From: Pohlia nutans
Lineage: Eukaryota; Streptophyta; Bryopsida; Bryales; Mniaceae
Reading direction: 5' to 3'
Length of the DNA: 64,000 bases
Assembly (NCBI GenBank): GCA_022496805.1
Contig: CM040094.1
Coordinates: 6,657,501 to 6,721,500 of the forward strand
Shown here: positions 37,324-49,300 of the stretch, piece after piece
Layout of the letters: every line of letters starts with the position of its first letter
How positions within the stretch are numbered: position 1 is the stretch's first letter
Notes under the pieces: model-generated
What the model was told of the DNA's origin: nothing
What the model saw: only the letters and a program-made list of their open reading frames with translations
Database searches by the model: none
Position numbers and translations under genes: made by a program

Positions 37324-37969
37324 GAAAAGGTAGCAAAGTACCTAGCACTCACTACTCAAGAGAACTACACCCAACATACTTTTAAACTAGTGTTACTTTT
37401 ATCTTTCTATCCAATTAATTAAAGTAAGCTCAAATAAAAAACATTTGAACATAAAAATACAAGCATGAGCCTATTTTTACTTTTATTTTATTCTATTTAT
37501 GTTCATACATATGGTTGTATATATGGGAATATTTCAATCACCTTATGATTTTTTTTGGCTGCAAGAAGACTCGTTGACATACCATAATAGAGCAGTTCAA
37601 TGGATCACCCTTTTGAAAACTAAATTGAAAGAGAACCTTCACAAAGATTCACTTTTATAAGTAATGAAGGAAGGCCATTTGTGTTCGTTGAATTTTGAGA
37701 CTACTATGTTATTGCCATATAAACTTAGTTTCTAATTGTAACCAAACTAAAATCTCATTGCAATAAGGTGTTTGTTCGCATTGCTTTGTTATGAATATGT
37801 CATGTTTCTATTTCATTAAATGAAAACTTTCTAAATATTAAAAAACTCTAAAAATAAATAGTTATATATTTAAAAAATATTAAAAAATATTAAAATATTA
37901 TTTTTGGCATAAATAGAAATCTTGAAAAATATTTATAGAATTTGGCATTTCCCGAAACGAAATCTTCCA
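37324..37969. other. AT-rich sequence left of copia insertion
   Basis: Very AT-rich, ending in degenerate ATATTAAAAAAT runs. It would originally have been continuous with 43637 onward, making it distal upstream DNA of the SKI2 gene. Confidence 0.5.
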
Positions 37970-37974
37970 AACCT

Positions 37975-38292
37975 TATTGAAGGTTAGATTAGAATGCCAA
38001 AGCCTCACACAAACACTTGGAATGCATAGGAAAGAGATGATCTTTACTCATGGGCTGCCCCTCTTAAGTAGCACACCCAAGGGAGTCCCCTTGGCAAACC
38101 ATATGGGACATCAGCCCATACTCCACTCCTAGTACACTAGGATCAGCCCATATCACTTGGGAGACCCAATTCTCATTACTTCTAACTAGTACCACTTCTC
38201 TAGTTGCAAGTCTAGCTCATTCGCATCATCTACTCTACCTAATGCGCATGGCTATGAGCAACATCAGCCCACGCAATCATCCTACTTCAACA
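37975..38292 (-). repeat. 3' LTR of copia element
   Basis: 318 bp. On the coding strand it begins TGTTGAAG and ends CTTCAATA, a near-perfect 8-bp terminal inverted repeat. By reading it is identical to 43314-43631. The polyprotein stop codon (38277-38279) lies just inside this LTR. Confidence 0.95.
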
Positions 38293-41200
38293 CTCCCACT
38301 TTGCGAATAGCCAAAGCCTTCGAGCCCAAATGCCGCCACTAGTCTTTGATGTCGATCTCTCGCAAGAGCCTTTGTCGGCACGTCCGCCACCATGTGCTCC
38401 GTTGGACAATACTTCAACTCTATCACCTTCATCTCTAACTTCTCTCGAATGAAGTGATATTGCACATCAATGTGCTTTGTACGTGAGTGATGCGTTGGAT
38501 TCTTCGCCAATGACATACTCCCTTGGTTGTCACACATGATTGTTGTAGCCTCCTCTTGAGTGCATCTCACATCCGCCATTAGTTGCCTCAACCAAATGGC
38601 CTCCTTCGTACCGTGGCTCGTCGCCATGTACTACGCCTCAACCGTTGACGTGGCCGTGGTTTGTTGGCGCTTGCTATTCCATGAAACGGCCCCCGATCCA
38701 ACTTTGAACATGTACCCCGTGGTCGATCTACGATCATTGGTATCACCCGCATAATCCGCATCACAATACCCACTCAACACAATGTTGTCACCTCCAAGAC
38801 ACAACCTCACATCACTTGTGCCTTTCAAGTACCGCATGATCCTCTTGACCGCAACCCAATGACTTGAACCCGGTCTTGCCATGTGTTGACTCACAACGCT
38901 GATTGGATACGCAAGGTCCGGCCTTCTTGCAATCATAGCATACATTAATGACCCTACAGCTTGCTTGTATGGCACATCCACCATAGATTGAGCCTCTAAT
39001 GCATACTCCTCATCGGTGAGTTTCACGAGTTTGGAATTCACATCCAATGGAGTGCCAACCGGTTTGCAATCCTCCATGCCAAAGCGTTTGAGCACATCCA
39101 TAACATACTTGCTTTGATTCATTGTTATGGTGCGTGTTGCTCTATCTCGCACAAACTCAACTCCTAAACAAAAGTGCAACTCACCCAGATCACTCATCTC
39201 GTACTCGTTCTCAAGCATTGCCTTCAATGCCTTCAAAGAGCTCATACAACTTGCAAGGATGATCAAATCATCCACATATATGATCACGATGACCACATGT
39301 TGCCCCTTTTGCATGAAATACAAGCTGTGATCAGCGATGCTCCTTGTGAACCCGATATGAACAAGAAACGTGTCAATCTTTTGATACCATGCGCGTGGAG
39401 ATTGCTTCAACCCATACAATGACTTGTTCAACTTGCAAACAAGGTTCTCATTACCTCGTTGCACAAATCCTTCGGGTTGCACCATGTAGATGTCCTCGTC
39501 CAACTCGCCGTTCAAGAACGCCGTCTTCACATCCATTTGATGCATTTCCAAATCCATGGCAGCCCCGATGGCCAAAATGCATCGAATAGTGGTGAATTTC
39601 GCCACCGGTGCAAAGGTCTCATGAAAATCAACACCTTCGATTTGTGAAAAGCCCTTTGCCACCAATCTTGCCTTATAACGAACCACATCACCCGTTGCAT
39701 CTCTCTTTGCACAAAATACCCACTTACAACCGATAGCATGGCGATTCTTGGGGAGCGGAGTCAATTCCCAAGTGCCATTGTCCATCAACGAATTGTACTC
39801 CTCTTGCATGGCTTGCTCCCACTTGTTTGCATCATCACAACTCAACGCTTCACGAATCGTCAATGGAGCATCTAAAAGTGCAACGTTTGCATGCTCCTCC
39901 TCACCTTGAGGGAGAATATGATTCTTCCACCACTCGCCAAGTGGTCTACGATTTCTCTCTGGATAACGACGATCGCTCGAGGATGCATTGTCTTCAACCG
40001 CCGTTGCTTGTGCCTTCTTCTCGCCATTCTTTGTCTTCAAAGGTGGCTCCTCAATATGTTCGTCACGACCTCCATCTTCGTCATCTTCGTCTTCATCAAC
40101 AACATCAATAACGGGAGATTTGGAAGATTGGTCCACAATGGCCGGTTTATCGCCACTTCTCCCACTTGGACCATCGTCCAAATAGTCTTCAACCTTGGAA
40201 TTCTTGCAAAATGTCACATCACGAGCTCGAATGATCTTCTTGGTCTCGAGCGACATGAGCCTGTACGCCTTGGTACCTTTACAATATCCAAGAAACACAC
40301 ATTTTGTTGCCTTGGCCTCAAGTTTGGTTCTTTGAGAATCGGGTACCTTTGCAAATGCGATGCATCCAAATGTGCGCATGTGCTCCACGCGGGGTGGCCT
40401 CCCACTCCACGCTTGCTCTGGTGTCATGTTTTGAACCGCACTCGTCGGGCATCGGTTGCGTGTGTACACCGCAGTCACCACCGCTTCCGCCCAAAGGTCC
40501 AAACCCAAATTTTGTGCATGCAACATACTCCTTGCCATTTCCACAATTGTTCGATTTGCACGCTCTGCAACTCCGTTTTGTTGTGGTGTATATGGCGTTG
40601 TGGTTTGTCTAGCAATGCCTTCTTTCTTCAATAACTCTCCAAATTGGTTGGACAAGAACTCGCCGCCATTATCCGATCGAAACACCTTGATCTTGTGCTC
40701 GGATTGCTTCTCAACCAACGCCTTGAACTCTTTGAACTTCTCAAAACACTCGCTCTTTGCTTTGATCGGATACAACCATATCTTCCTCGAAAAATCATCA
40801 ATGAACGTTACAAAATACTTGCAACCCCCCATAGACGTGGTCTTCATTGGACCACACACGTCGGAATGCACAATCTCAAGAACCTTGGTTGCACGAGTTG
40901 CCCCATCAACTGGAAACGGTGAGCGTTGTTGCTTGCCTTCAATACAACCCTCACATGTGAATGAACTAGGCGCGACGTGTGATTGTGCAAGATCCATGCC
41001 ACTTACCATTCCACGCAGTGCTTTCACACTCTTGACATTCAAATGCCCGAGACGACGATGCCACAACGCCAACTTGTCTTCGTTTGAACTCGATTGCACC
41101 AACGTTGCGGATTCCGCCGCGTGCATCTTGGAAAACTTGATTTGGTACAAGCCGTTGACTTCGTGTATAATGGCCACCTCCTCACGACTTGGAGACAACA

Positions 41201-42377
41201 CAAAACACCCTTGGTCGCTAAATTCCACTCGCAAATGCTTCATCACCAAATGTCGCACCGATAAAAGATTTGCCTTCAACTTGGGAACGTGGAGGACATC
41301 ATGGATGGTAATTGTCTTCACACGACCCTTCACCTCGGTGTCTACGACGATGGATCCTTTACCCACGGCTTGAAGAACCGTATCATCACCCAAAATGACA
41401 TTCTTTGGAGATATGACGTGATATGATTGGAAACAAGTCCTAATGGGCACCATGTGACTCGAGGCTCCCGAATCAACAATCCAATCGATCACACTACCAT
41501 TGCATGACACGTCACTTGCCATCATTGCATACTCGTCCCCGTCATCACTACAAGAAGAGACGCTAGTCATAAATGCGTACTCATCACCTGCATCGTTGAC
41601 CTTTGTATTGTTGGCACTTTCCTCTCTCTTGCGTTTGTAGCAAAATTTTGCCAAGTGGCCCTTCTTACCGCAATAGTAGCATACCTTGTCTATAGAGCTC
41701 CCACTGGCACCGCTCTTGGATTGCTTCGCCATAAGCGCCGCGCTATCGCCACGAGTCTCGTTCTCTTTGCGCCGCGAGAGTTCATGCAACAACCGTGATG
41801 TCACATAATCAAGAGTGAGCTCGCTAATGGGCCTACTCTCCATAGCAACGATAAGATACTCGTACGACGGCGGCAAACTCTCGAGGAGCGTCATAACGAT
41901 ATCACCGTCGGTAATGTTGACGTCTGCGCCGTTGAGCTGATCCGCAAGAGCCTTGACTTTGTTGATGTGCGCCAACATGTCGTCGTTTTCTTCCATCTTG
42001 ACGGTGAAAAACTTGCGCCTCAAAAACAAGATATTGACCAAGCTCTTTGCCTCATGAATATTGCAAAGCTTGGCCCATGCCTCGGCGGGAGTCTTGCACG
42101 ACCGAATATGAGAAAGCTGGGAATCAGAAAGATTAAGAGCCAAAATCGCAAAGGCCTTTTTCTCTCGCCGAGTGTACGCAGTTCGTACCCTAGCCTCGGC
42201 GTCGGACGAAGGCGGTTCCTCACTACCCTCAACTATCTCCCACAATTCTTTTTCGGCCATGACCATTTCCATCTTGAATTTCCACAAGTGGAAGTTGACG
42301 CCATCGAACTTGTCTACAACCTTAGCACCTTCACCCTCAAATGTAGCCATATCCTTGATTGAAGGACGTACGCTCAC
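38277..42377 (-). pseudogene. copia gag-pol polyprotein, one in-frame stop
   Basis: One continuous frame of about 1366 codons, interrupted only by a TAG at 38631-38633 that splits it into 1248 and about 116 codons. The gag part is UBN2/DUF4219-like, with a CCHC zinc knuckle at residues 233-246. The aspartic protease motif DSG is at 302-304. The integrase has an HHCC zinc site (440, 445, 475, 478) and a DDE triad (D506, D569, E605). Reverse transcriptase has YVDD at 1034-1037. RNase H begins near 1203 with the CDADYAG motif. The stop falls where the family has the Glu of the AEY motif, the expected catalytic acid, so this copy should make a truncated RNase H unless the stop is suppressed. All other motifs look intact. 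It could still be moved by proteins supplied from a sister copy. Confidence 0.9.
38293..38302 (-). other. Polypurine tract
   Basis: AAAGTGGGAG on the coding strand, directly before the 3' LTR. This is the expected primer for plus-strand synthesis. Confidence 0.8.
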
Positions 42378-43313
42378 AAAATTCAGCCCCTAGAAAGCTA
42401 AGAAAAATTGTTTTTATGATTTCTTGACAATTTTGTGATTTGTGAAGCAAATTGCACACGTATGTGCTTCTAATGCCTCCAAACTAATTCCAAACACTAA
42501 ATTAGCACCTTTGTGCTACACATCAACCACACAACACTCAATCGTGATGGTTCTTAGTGAATTTGCACAAGATCATACCACAACACTCTAACTAGGAGAA
42601 TTGCGCACTCGTTGGCTCAAATCCACTCAAATCAGCACCCTTGTGCTTCACAACATGTAATGCACCCTATGCACACCCTTGTGCCTTCCAAGGACTCTCA
42701 ATCAATGCAAATTCAGCCCCTTCAAGTCCTAATTGCATTGAAATTCATCAAATCAGCCCCGTTGTGCATTCACTAACCCAAACTCTAATTTTGAGCACTC
42801 CAAGGGCATAACTCACATTCCAAACCCTTGCGCAAGAATTGTAATACCAAAATCAGATTGTAGACTCACCCCAAGAGCCTCAAAGCATAAAAGTGCCTTG
42901 CAACAACACAAGTGCACAAATTGAGCACAAATTGAGCCAACAAGCTCCAATAAGCTCCAATAAGCTCCAATCAGCTCCAATATACTCCAACAAGCACCAA
43001 TAAGCTCCAAAGCTCCAATTCAGCCCTTGTAGACGTGTATAAACTCCAAAAGTGCTCCAAAGTGCTCCAAAAGCTCCAAATCAACAAATGATAGCTCCAA
43101 AGTGCGAATTCAGCCCTCCAACACGTAGATCAAAGGTAGGAAGATTGTAATACCTCCCAATGTCGAAATCAGCCCACCAAAGCTCGAATTCAGCCCTCCA
43201 AAGCTCCAAATCAGCGCTCCAATACTCCAAAATCAGCGCTCCAACGCACGACCTCCACACAATGAGCAATCTAATCTTTGACTCACGCAAAACACATGAG
43301 TGGGCCCATAACC
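42378..43313 (-). other. copia untranslated leader with short repeats
   Basis: About 936 bp between the 5' LTR and the gag start. It contains many copies of ATTGGAGCTT-type units (coding strand; dense at 42940-43080) and nine or so copies of a word that reads ATTCAGCCC or ATCAGCSC on the plus strand between 42386 and 43240. The gag start is taken at 42377; an ATG nine codons further in would also serve. Confidence 0.6.
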
Positions 43314-43631
43314 TATTGAAGGTTAGATTAGAATGCCAAAGCCTCACACAAACACTTGGAATGCATAGGAAAGAGATGATCTTTACTCATGGGCTGCCCC
43401 TCTTAAGTAGCACACCCAAGGGAGTCCCCTTGGCAAACCATATGGGACATCAGCCCATACTCCACTCCTAGTACACTAGGATCAGCCCATATCACTTGGG
43501 AGACCCAATTCTCATTACTTCTAACTAGTACCACTTCTCTAGTTGCAAGTCTAGCTCATTCGCATCATCTACTCTACCTAATGCGCATGGCTATGAGCAA
43601 CATCAGCCCACGCAATCATCCTACTTCAACA
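43314..43631 (-). repeat. 5' LTR of copia element
   Basis: 318 bp. By reading it is identical to the 3' LTR. It should carry the element's promoter, directing transcription leftward, away from the SKI2 gene. Confidence 0.95.
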
Positions 43632-43636
43632 AACCT

Positions 43637-43875
43637 ATGTGCTGAACGATTCGGTAGTCACACTAAATACGGTATCGTTATTAGTGTAGTGTGGACGGAC
43701 TTCCGAAGAGTATCAGGAAACCCTAATTCGAGCAAAGACGCTTAATCGGTCTGAGATTTCGGGAAAGGATTTTACTGATTGCAAGCTCGATCGTCGTATG
43801 GAGTTTCCAGCCATCATCTGAAGCTCAGGATCACTCACTTCTTCCAATGCTCGCTCTCCTTCGCCGCTCATCGCC
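43637..43875 (+). promoter_or_regulatory. SKI2 upstream and 5' UTR region left after insertion
   Basis: Only 244 bp (43632-43875) separate the copia element from the SKI2 start codon. No TATA box is evident. An upstream ATG at 43798 opens an eight-codon frame ending in TGA and is out of use for the main protein. Confidence 0.45.
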
Positions 43876-46263
43876 ATGATGCCTCAGCTCGGTACGTAAT
43901 GCAATTTAAAAAAATTTCTTTTGCATTTTGCTTTGCTGTAGAGATGATTTTTTTCTTTCGTTTCAGCTACAAAGCAACTTGAATTTGAGTTGAGATCAAC
44001 TGCGTGGATTTTGGATTCTGACTGTGATGAAATGTAGGAGGCGACGTTCCGTTTCAGCTTGCACTGACAGGCTATGCCGGGAACCTCAAAGTAGTGAAAT
44101 TGCCGCCCGTCTGTCGAAAATCGCCGTTGAAAAATCTCCCGGACCTTGTACTTGTAAGTCACATTCCGATTTTTTAACCTCAAAGAATCAGAATTGCGCA
44201 ATTTCTGTACAGAGTAGTTTGAATTTTCTTTAGTACTTTGAGACTCCTCAGGATCAATGCTACAGAGACCTAATTTGAGCTTCTTTCGTAATCCATAATC
44301 TTTGCCGCAATTCCTGTGTGGAGAAGTGTAATTCGGCTGCATTTTCTGTGGTGCTTTAAGACTCCTGAGGATCAGTGCTTGAGAGACCTAATTTGAGCTT
44401 AATGCCGCAATTTTTAACGAAGTAGTTGAATTTTCTTTAGTGCTTTAAGACCCCTCAGGATCAGTGCTCAAGAGACCTATTGGAGCTTCTTTTGTAATGC
44501 ATGTTCAGATTGAATTAATGCCGTGATTCTTGTACGTAGTTTTATTCTGGTGAATTTTCTTTAGGCCGATTAGTGCCTGAAGACTCCTCGGAATCAGTGC
44601 TTAAGAAACCTAATTTAAGTAATGCATCTTCAGATTAAATCAATGCCATGATTCCTATACCTTTAGTAAATCAATATCAATTTTCACAATCTTCCTTGTG
44701 AAAATCCAATTTTGAAGGTTTCTTTGTTCAAGATGACATTCAAATTCTCTGTAGTGCCGAACCCGTTGCAGTGAGATTTTTTTTTCTTTGGATTGTCTAC
44801 TTTTGTCTCTGATGTGTTATTTCTGTTTGCAGCCCTCTCCTTTTCCAGCTCCAACACGAGAAAGTGAGTTCAAGAAAATTGAAGGTGAATGGCTCACTCC
44901 CTGCCTGGATGAGGCAGCTAGTGATCCTGCGTGCTGTGGAAAGCAGTGGGACTTCGACTGGTTTGGTGAAGGTTTGTTGATCAGTGATAGCATTTATATT
45001 TCTTGCTTCTTTTCATGTCTAAGTTCAATCCTTTATTTTGTAGTTGCGCAAGGGGTTTTGATCATGTTGTGAAGAAGTGCATTGCTGCAGCATACTTCCA
45101 TGCATGAATTTATGGATTCTTGTTTCAGGTACCTTAGATTATCTACAACCATCATTGCCACGCCTGGCAGTCGCGCCAGTATGGGAACCACCTTACAGAC
45201 GAAAGAATATCAAGGACTGGATACCAGACTTTGAGCAAGTTAGTATTTCTCATGGCTTTTAAAGTAATATTATATGTATCGGTATGGGAGCCATTAGAAA
45301 GGTCACTAAACATACACATGGTTAGATTATCAGTTAATTGAGGTCAAGTCTCTTTTTTCAAGTATCAGTATTCTTAGTGGACTTGACTTTGTATTCTTTT
45401 GTGTTTTTGACCTAGTTTTCTTATTCCTCCCAGGTGGAAACAGAACATGCACTCAACTCACAAAATTCCTCGTCGGTGTTACGAAAACCAGGTAATCCTG
45501 AGGACTTTGTGAGAGGGAGCACCAGTAATCATCCATTTCGTCCTGGTGGGTTTGATCTTCCTCAAAGTTCCGGCAAAACTGTCCCCGAAGGAGCACTGAA
45601 TGGAGACTGGCTACGAGAAGTGTTGCATGGTGGTCCTTTGCAAAAAGTTGCTCCTGGTTTCAAGCATGGCATTGATTTCGGATTGCCAGAGGTTAGCTAT
45701 TTGATCCTCTCAATATATCCCCTTGGTTTTGTGAAAAAATAATTTACGTGTGTAAGATTTCTTCCATTTGGGCAATTGTGTGTAAGACACTGCCTTTTAC
45801 TCTTTTATGTGCAGCCATATCTTGAGCGACAAGATTGGGATGTGACAGCTGAAGCTTCAAGATCTGCGCAAGCGCAAGAGAGCTCCATTTTCAATCATGT
45901 AAGTCTTTTTGTGATTTTGTAATCGTGTACTCCTGATTCACTTCATATTTTATATACTGGGTGCTAAGAAAATAGAACTCAGAAATACTCGTGTCACTTG
46001 ATGTTGAGAGCAACATTTAGTCTTGGTGGATTTAGTACAACGTAAGTGTTCTACGAGCTGAGAATCAGAAACATGAATGTGTTTGTGCAGGATGGAGGAG
46101 TGTCACGTTTTGATGACCTGTTCAGAAAAACCTGGGATGAGAATGAGACTCCAGCGGAAAGCGACGGAGAAGAAGGTGTTTGTCCCTTCATCTGTTATAT
46201 TTAGTGCTTAACAAAACTTTTCTAATTTGTTTTCCTTTATTTTGAGTATATGCTCACGTCCAT

Positions 46264-46350
<87 letters not shown>

Positions 46351-49300
46351 TTATCTTCGAGCTGCGAGCTGAGAGCTTTTTTTAATGGTGTTTTTTTTGT
46401 TATGCTAGTGCAAGAAATTGATAAAGAAGCAAGTGCAGTATTTCTGGATGTACAATCCGAGGCTGAACGCCAGACTATGCGGGATCAAGATGTAATGCTA
46501 GATGAAGTTCTGGGAGATCCCAAAGATGTAGTTAAATCTGCAAAGGCCAATGTAAAGAAGGCTGACAACAGAGAGGTACATGGAACTAACTTCTTTTCTC
46601 GATTGCTCTTTGACGATAAGAAACGAAGCACAAACTACATGTACCGTTTATGTGGCATCAAAGACATGCATGAAGAAATTGAGGGGTTGCTTCATGCGTA
46701 TGTCAAATTCTCAATGTGCAGGTATGGGCAGTGATGGACCCTGTTCCAAATATTGCTGAGCGTTTTGAAGAACTTGTACCAGACCTGGCTCTCTCTTTTC
46801 CGTTTAAGCTGGATACCTTTCAGAAAGAGGTATATCAGTTTCACGAGAATTTTCTTTTTACCACTTGAAACTAGATGTTGCAAACCATCTAGAAACAAAA
46901 ATATGGTCTTCATCATTTAATTTCAGTTCGAATCATGAAAAATATATTCATGCATTACATTAGTGGTCATTCGTATTGATGTTGAACAAGCTCTTAAAAA
47001 TGTGCATTAATTCTTAGATAGTGAGATAATTGCGATCATAGGCTAGATTGTGCTTGACGGCCTGAAGGATTAATTCTTCGCTTGTTTTCTCAGGTTCCTT
47101 TAGCTTTACAGCTGCGTTTTCTTTTTTGTGCAGTCAGCTTTTCTTTGAAGCTGTTCTTGTGTAAATTTGCAGGCAATTTATCACCTGGAAAGAAACGAGT
47201 CAGTGTTTGTAGCAGCACATACATCTGCTGGGAAAACCGTCGTTGCTGAATATGCTTTCGCATTGGCTGCTAAAGTGAGTTCTCTCATGAGTTCTCAGAT
47301 TCTCATAGAATGCTGAACATTTTTATGTCAAACTTTTTTGGCATGCTGAGTCAGGTCCATTACTCATCTGTGTCGTAAGGTTTCTGCAAACACTTCAAAC
47401 TTGGAATGATAATTACAAATATCCTTGTCAATTGATGTGAAAAATTTGAAGCGCATATAACACCCATTTATTGAAAGCTTATTCCAATGCAGCACTAGAA
47501 CTATGACAAAGTGAATCCCTTCTGTGGTATTTGAGTGAATTTGAGTTCAGTGTAAAATATATTGATGAAGCGGTTGTGTTTTATGATTACAGCAATGTAC
47601 GCGAGCAGTATACACCTCTCCTATAAAGACTATCAGCAATCAGAAGTTCCGAGATTTTGGTGGAAAATTTGATGTAGGTCTGCTGACTGGGGATGTTAGC
47701 TTGCGACCCGAGGCGTCTTGCCTCATCATGACTACAGAGATTTTGCGCTCTATGCTGTACAAGGGTGCAGATATCATTCGAGATATTGAGTGGGTGCGCT
47801 CTATTAAAATACCAATGCATGCTCTCTGGGAGCTGATGTTTTTGAAATATACTTGTTCATTTATATTGGCCATCCTTCTTTGTTTTGCATCTGATTGGAA
47901 AAAACACGATTACTTGAAAGTGGAAAAATCTCATAATACTTGTGATTTAGTACTCACGCTATACATTGACAGGGTGAAAATTGATTGTCTGATAGATGTT
48001 TGTCAGACTTCATTTCTTTTTTGGTTGAGACATGGAACATCAAGTCTTTCACTTAGATGACTGGTGGTACATAGCCTTACATGTTAAATTAAAACTTTTA
48101 CCTTGGACTCTGTAACTATTGCAGGTCATTTTCGATGAGGTACATTATGTAAATGATGTGGAGAGGGGTGTGGTGTGGGAGGAGGTGATCATCATGCTGC
48201 CGCCTCATGTTAACTTGGTTCTACTGTCGGCTACTGTAAGTTCCCTGGAATCTTTTCGATAAATTAGCGTCTTTGCATCTTGACTCCCTTTTCCTCAACG
48301 ATGAATCCTCCTGATCAACGAGTTCTATTTTTCAAGTGGATCGATAGTTGACTACACCTCGCGTTATAGAGAGTTTCTAGGTTATCCGCATATTTCAGAA
48401 CAAGATCTATTTGAGAGGCTGCCAAGGAAGTGAAGAATCCCAAAGTCCATACCACGATCTAGTGTTTCAGAATTACAACTGATGACATGCTCTGGATTGT
48501 TAATGTCAGGTACCAAATACATTTGAGTTTGCAGATTGGATAGGCAGGACGAAGCGGAAAAAGATCTACGTAACAGGGTAAAGTTTTTTGTTCAATGTCG
48601 AATGCCTGTAAATCTTTATATCAAGGAGACAGACATTTGCCATCAGAATCATGAGAATTACTCTTTAGGGTAACTAGTTACAGAATCTGAGAGGAGCGAC
48701 TGCTATTTAATGTTTAGATATCCACTTACAACGATATCTGTTTTTCCTGTTCCAGAACTATGCAGAGACCAGTTCCATTGGAACACTGCATATATTATGG
48801 AGGGGAGCTGTACAAAATCTGCGAGCAATCAACCTTCTTACCAGAAGGTATTAGGGATGCCCAGAAAGCGCATCTTGCGAAGACAACGAAGGCCTCTACA
48901 CCCTCAGGTGGAGGAAGTGCTGGTCAGGGTCGTGGAGGGGGCACCCAAGGACGTGGGGGAGGACCTCCTGGCCGTGGTGGCGGTATGGCAGGGAGGGGAG
49001 GTGACAATCAAGGAAGGGGAGGAGGTCGGAAGGGACCTACTTCAAAACAAATTGCCCAGGGGACCATACAAACTGCTATGCGTGGGGGTGGTGCTGGTTG
49101 GAGGTCAGAAACCTCACAGTGGTACACACTTATCAACAACCTCAATAAGAAGGGGTTACTCCCTGTATGTTGATCTTTCACCCCTCAATGTCCACCCAAT
49201 CTTGGTTTTTTCCTTTACACGTGATCTGTTCAACTTAATCATATATTGCGTGTCGTTTTCTCAGGTTCTTTCATTTAGTTGCATCAGTTTGTCTCTACCT

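Larger units (their letters stand above)
37970..43636 (-). mobile_element. Complete Ty1/copia LTR retrotransposon
   Basis: The element spans 37975-43631 (5657 bp) and is flanked by the 5-bp target duplication AACCT (37970-37974 and 43632-43636). The two 318-bp LTRs read as identical, indicating recent insertion. The coding strand is minus, with domains in the order gag, protease, integrase, reverse transcriptase, RNase H, which defines copia rather than gypsy. A polypurine tract AAAGTGGGAG (minus strand, 38293-38302) adjoins the 3' LTR. The primer-binding region next to the 5' LTR (43302-43313) is not a clear match to the usual initiator-Met complement. The reading frame is broken by one TAG in RNase H. 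Confidence 0.95.

Noticed and set aside
39891..40634. Long open frame (247 codons) on the plus strand
   Set aside because: It lies entirely antisense to the copia polyprotein and has no motif of its own; it is a shadow of the real frame.
40456..41373. Plus-strand open frame of 305 codons
   Set aside because: Also antisense to the copia integrase/gag region; no recognisable domain.
43302..43313. Standard initiator-Met tRNA primer-binding site next to the copia 5' LTR
   Set aside because: The bases (GGTTATGGGCCC on the coding strand) do not clearly match the usual complement; the position is right but the primer remains unknown.
46268..46348. (AT)n as a regulatory element of SKI2
   Set aside because: It is a plain intronic microsatellite with no conserved context.
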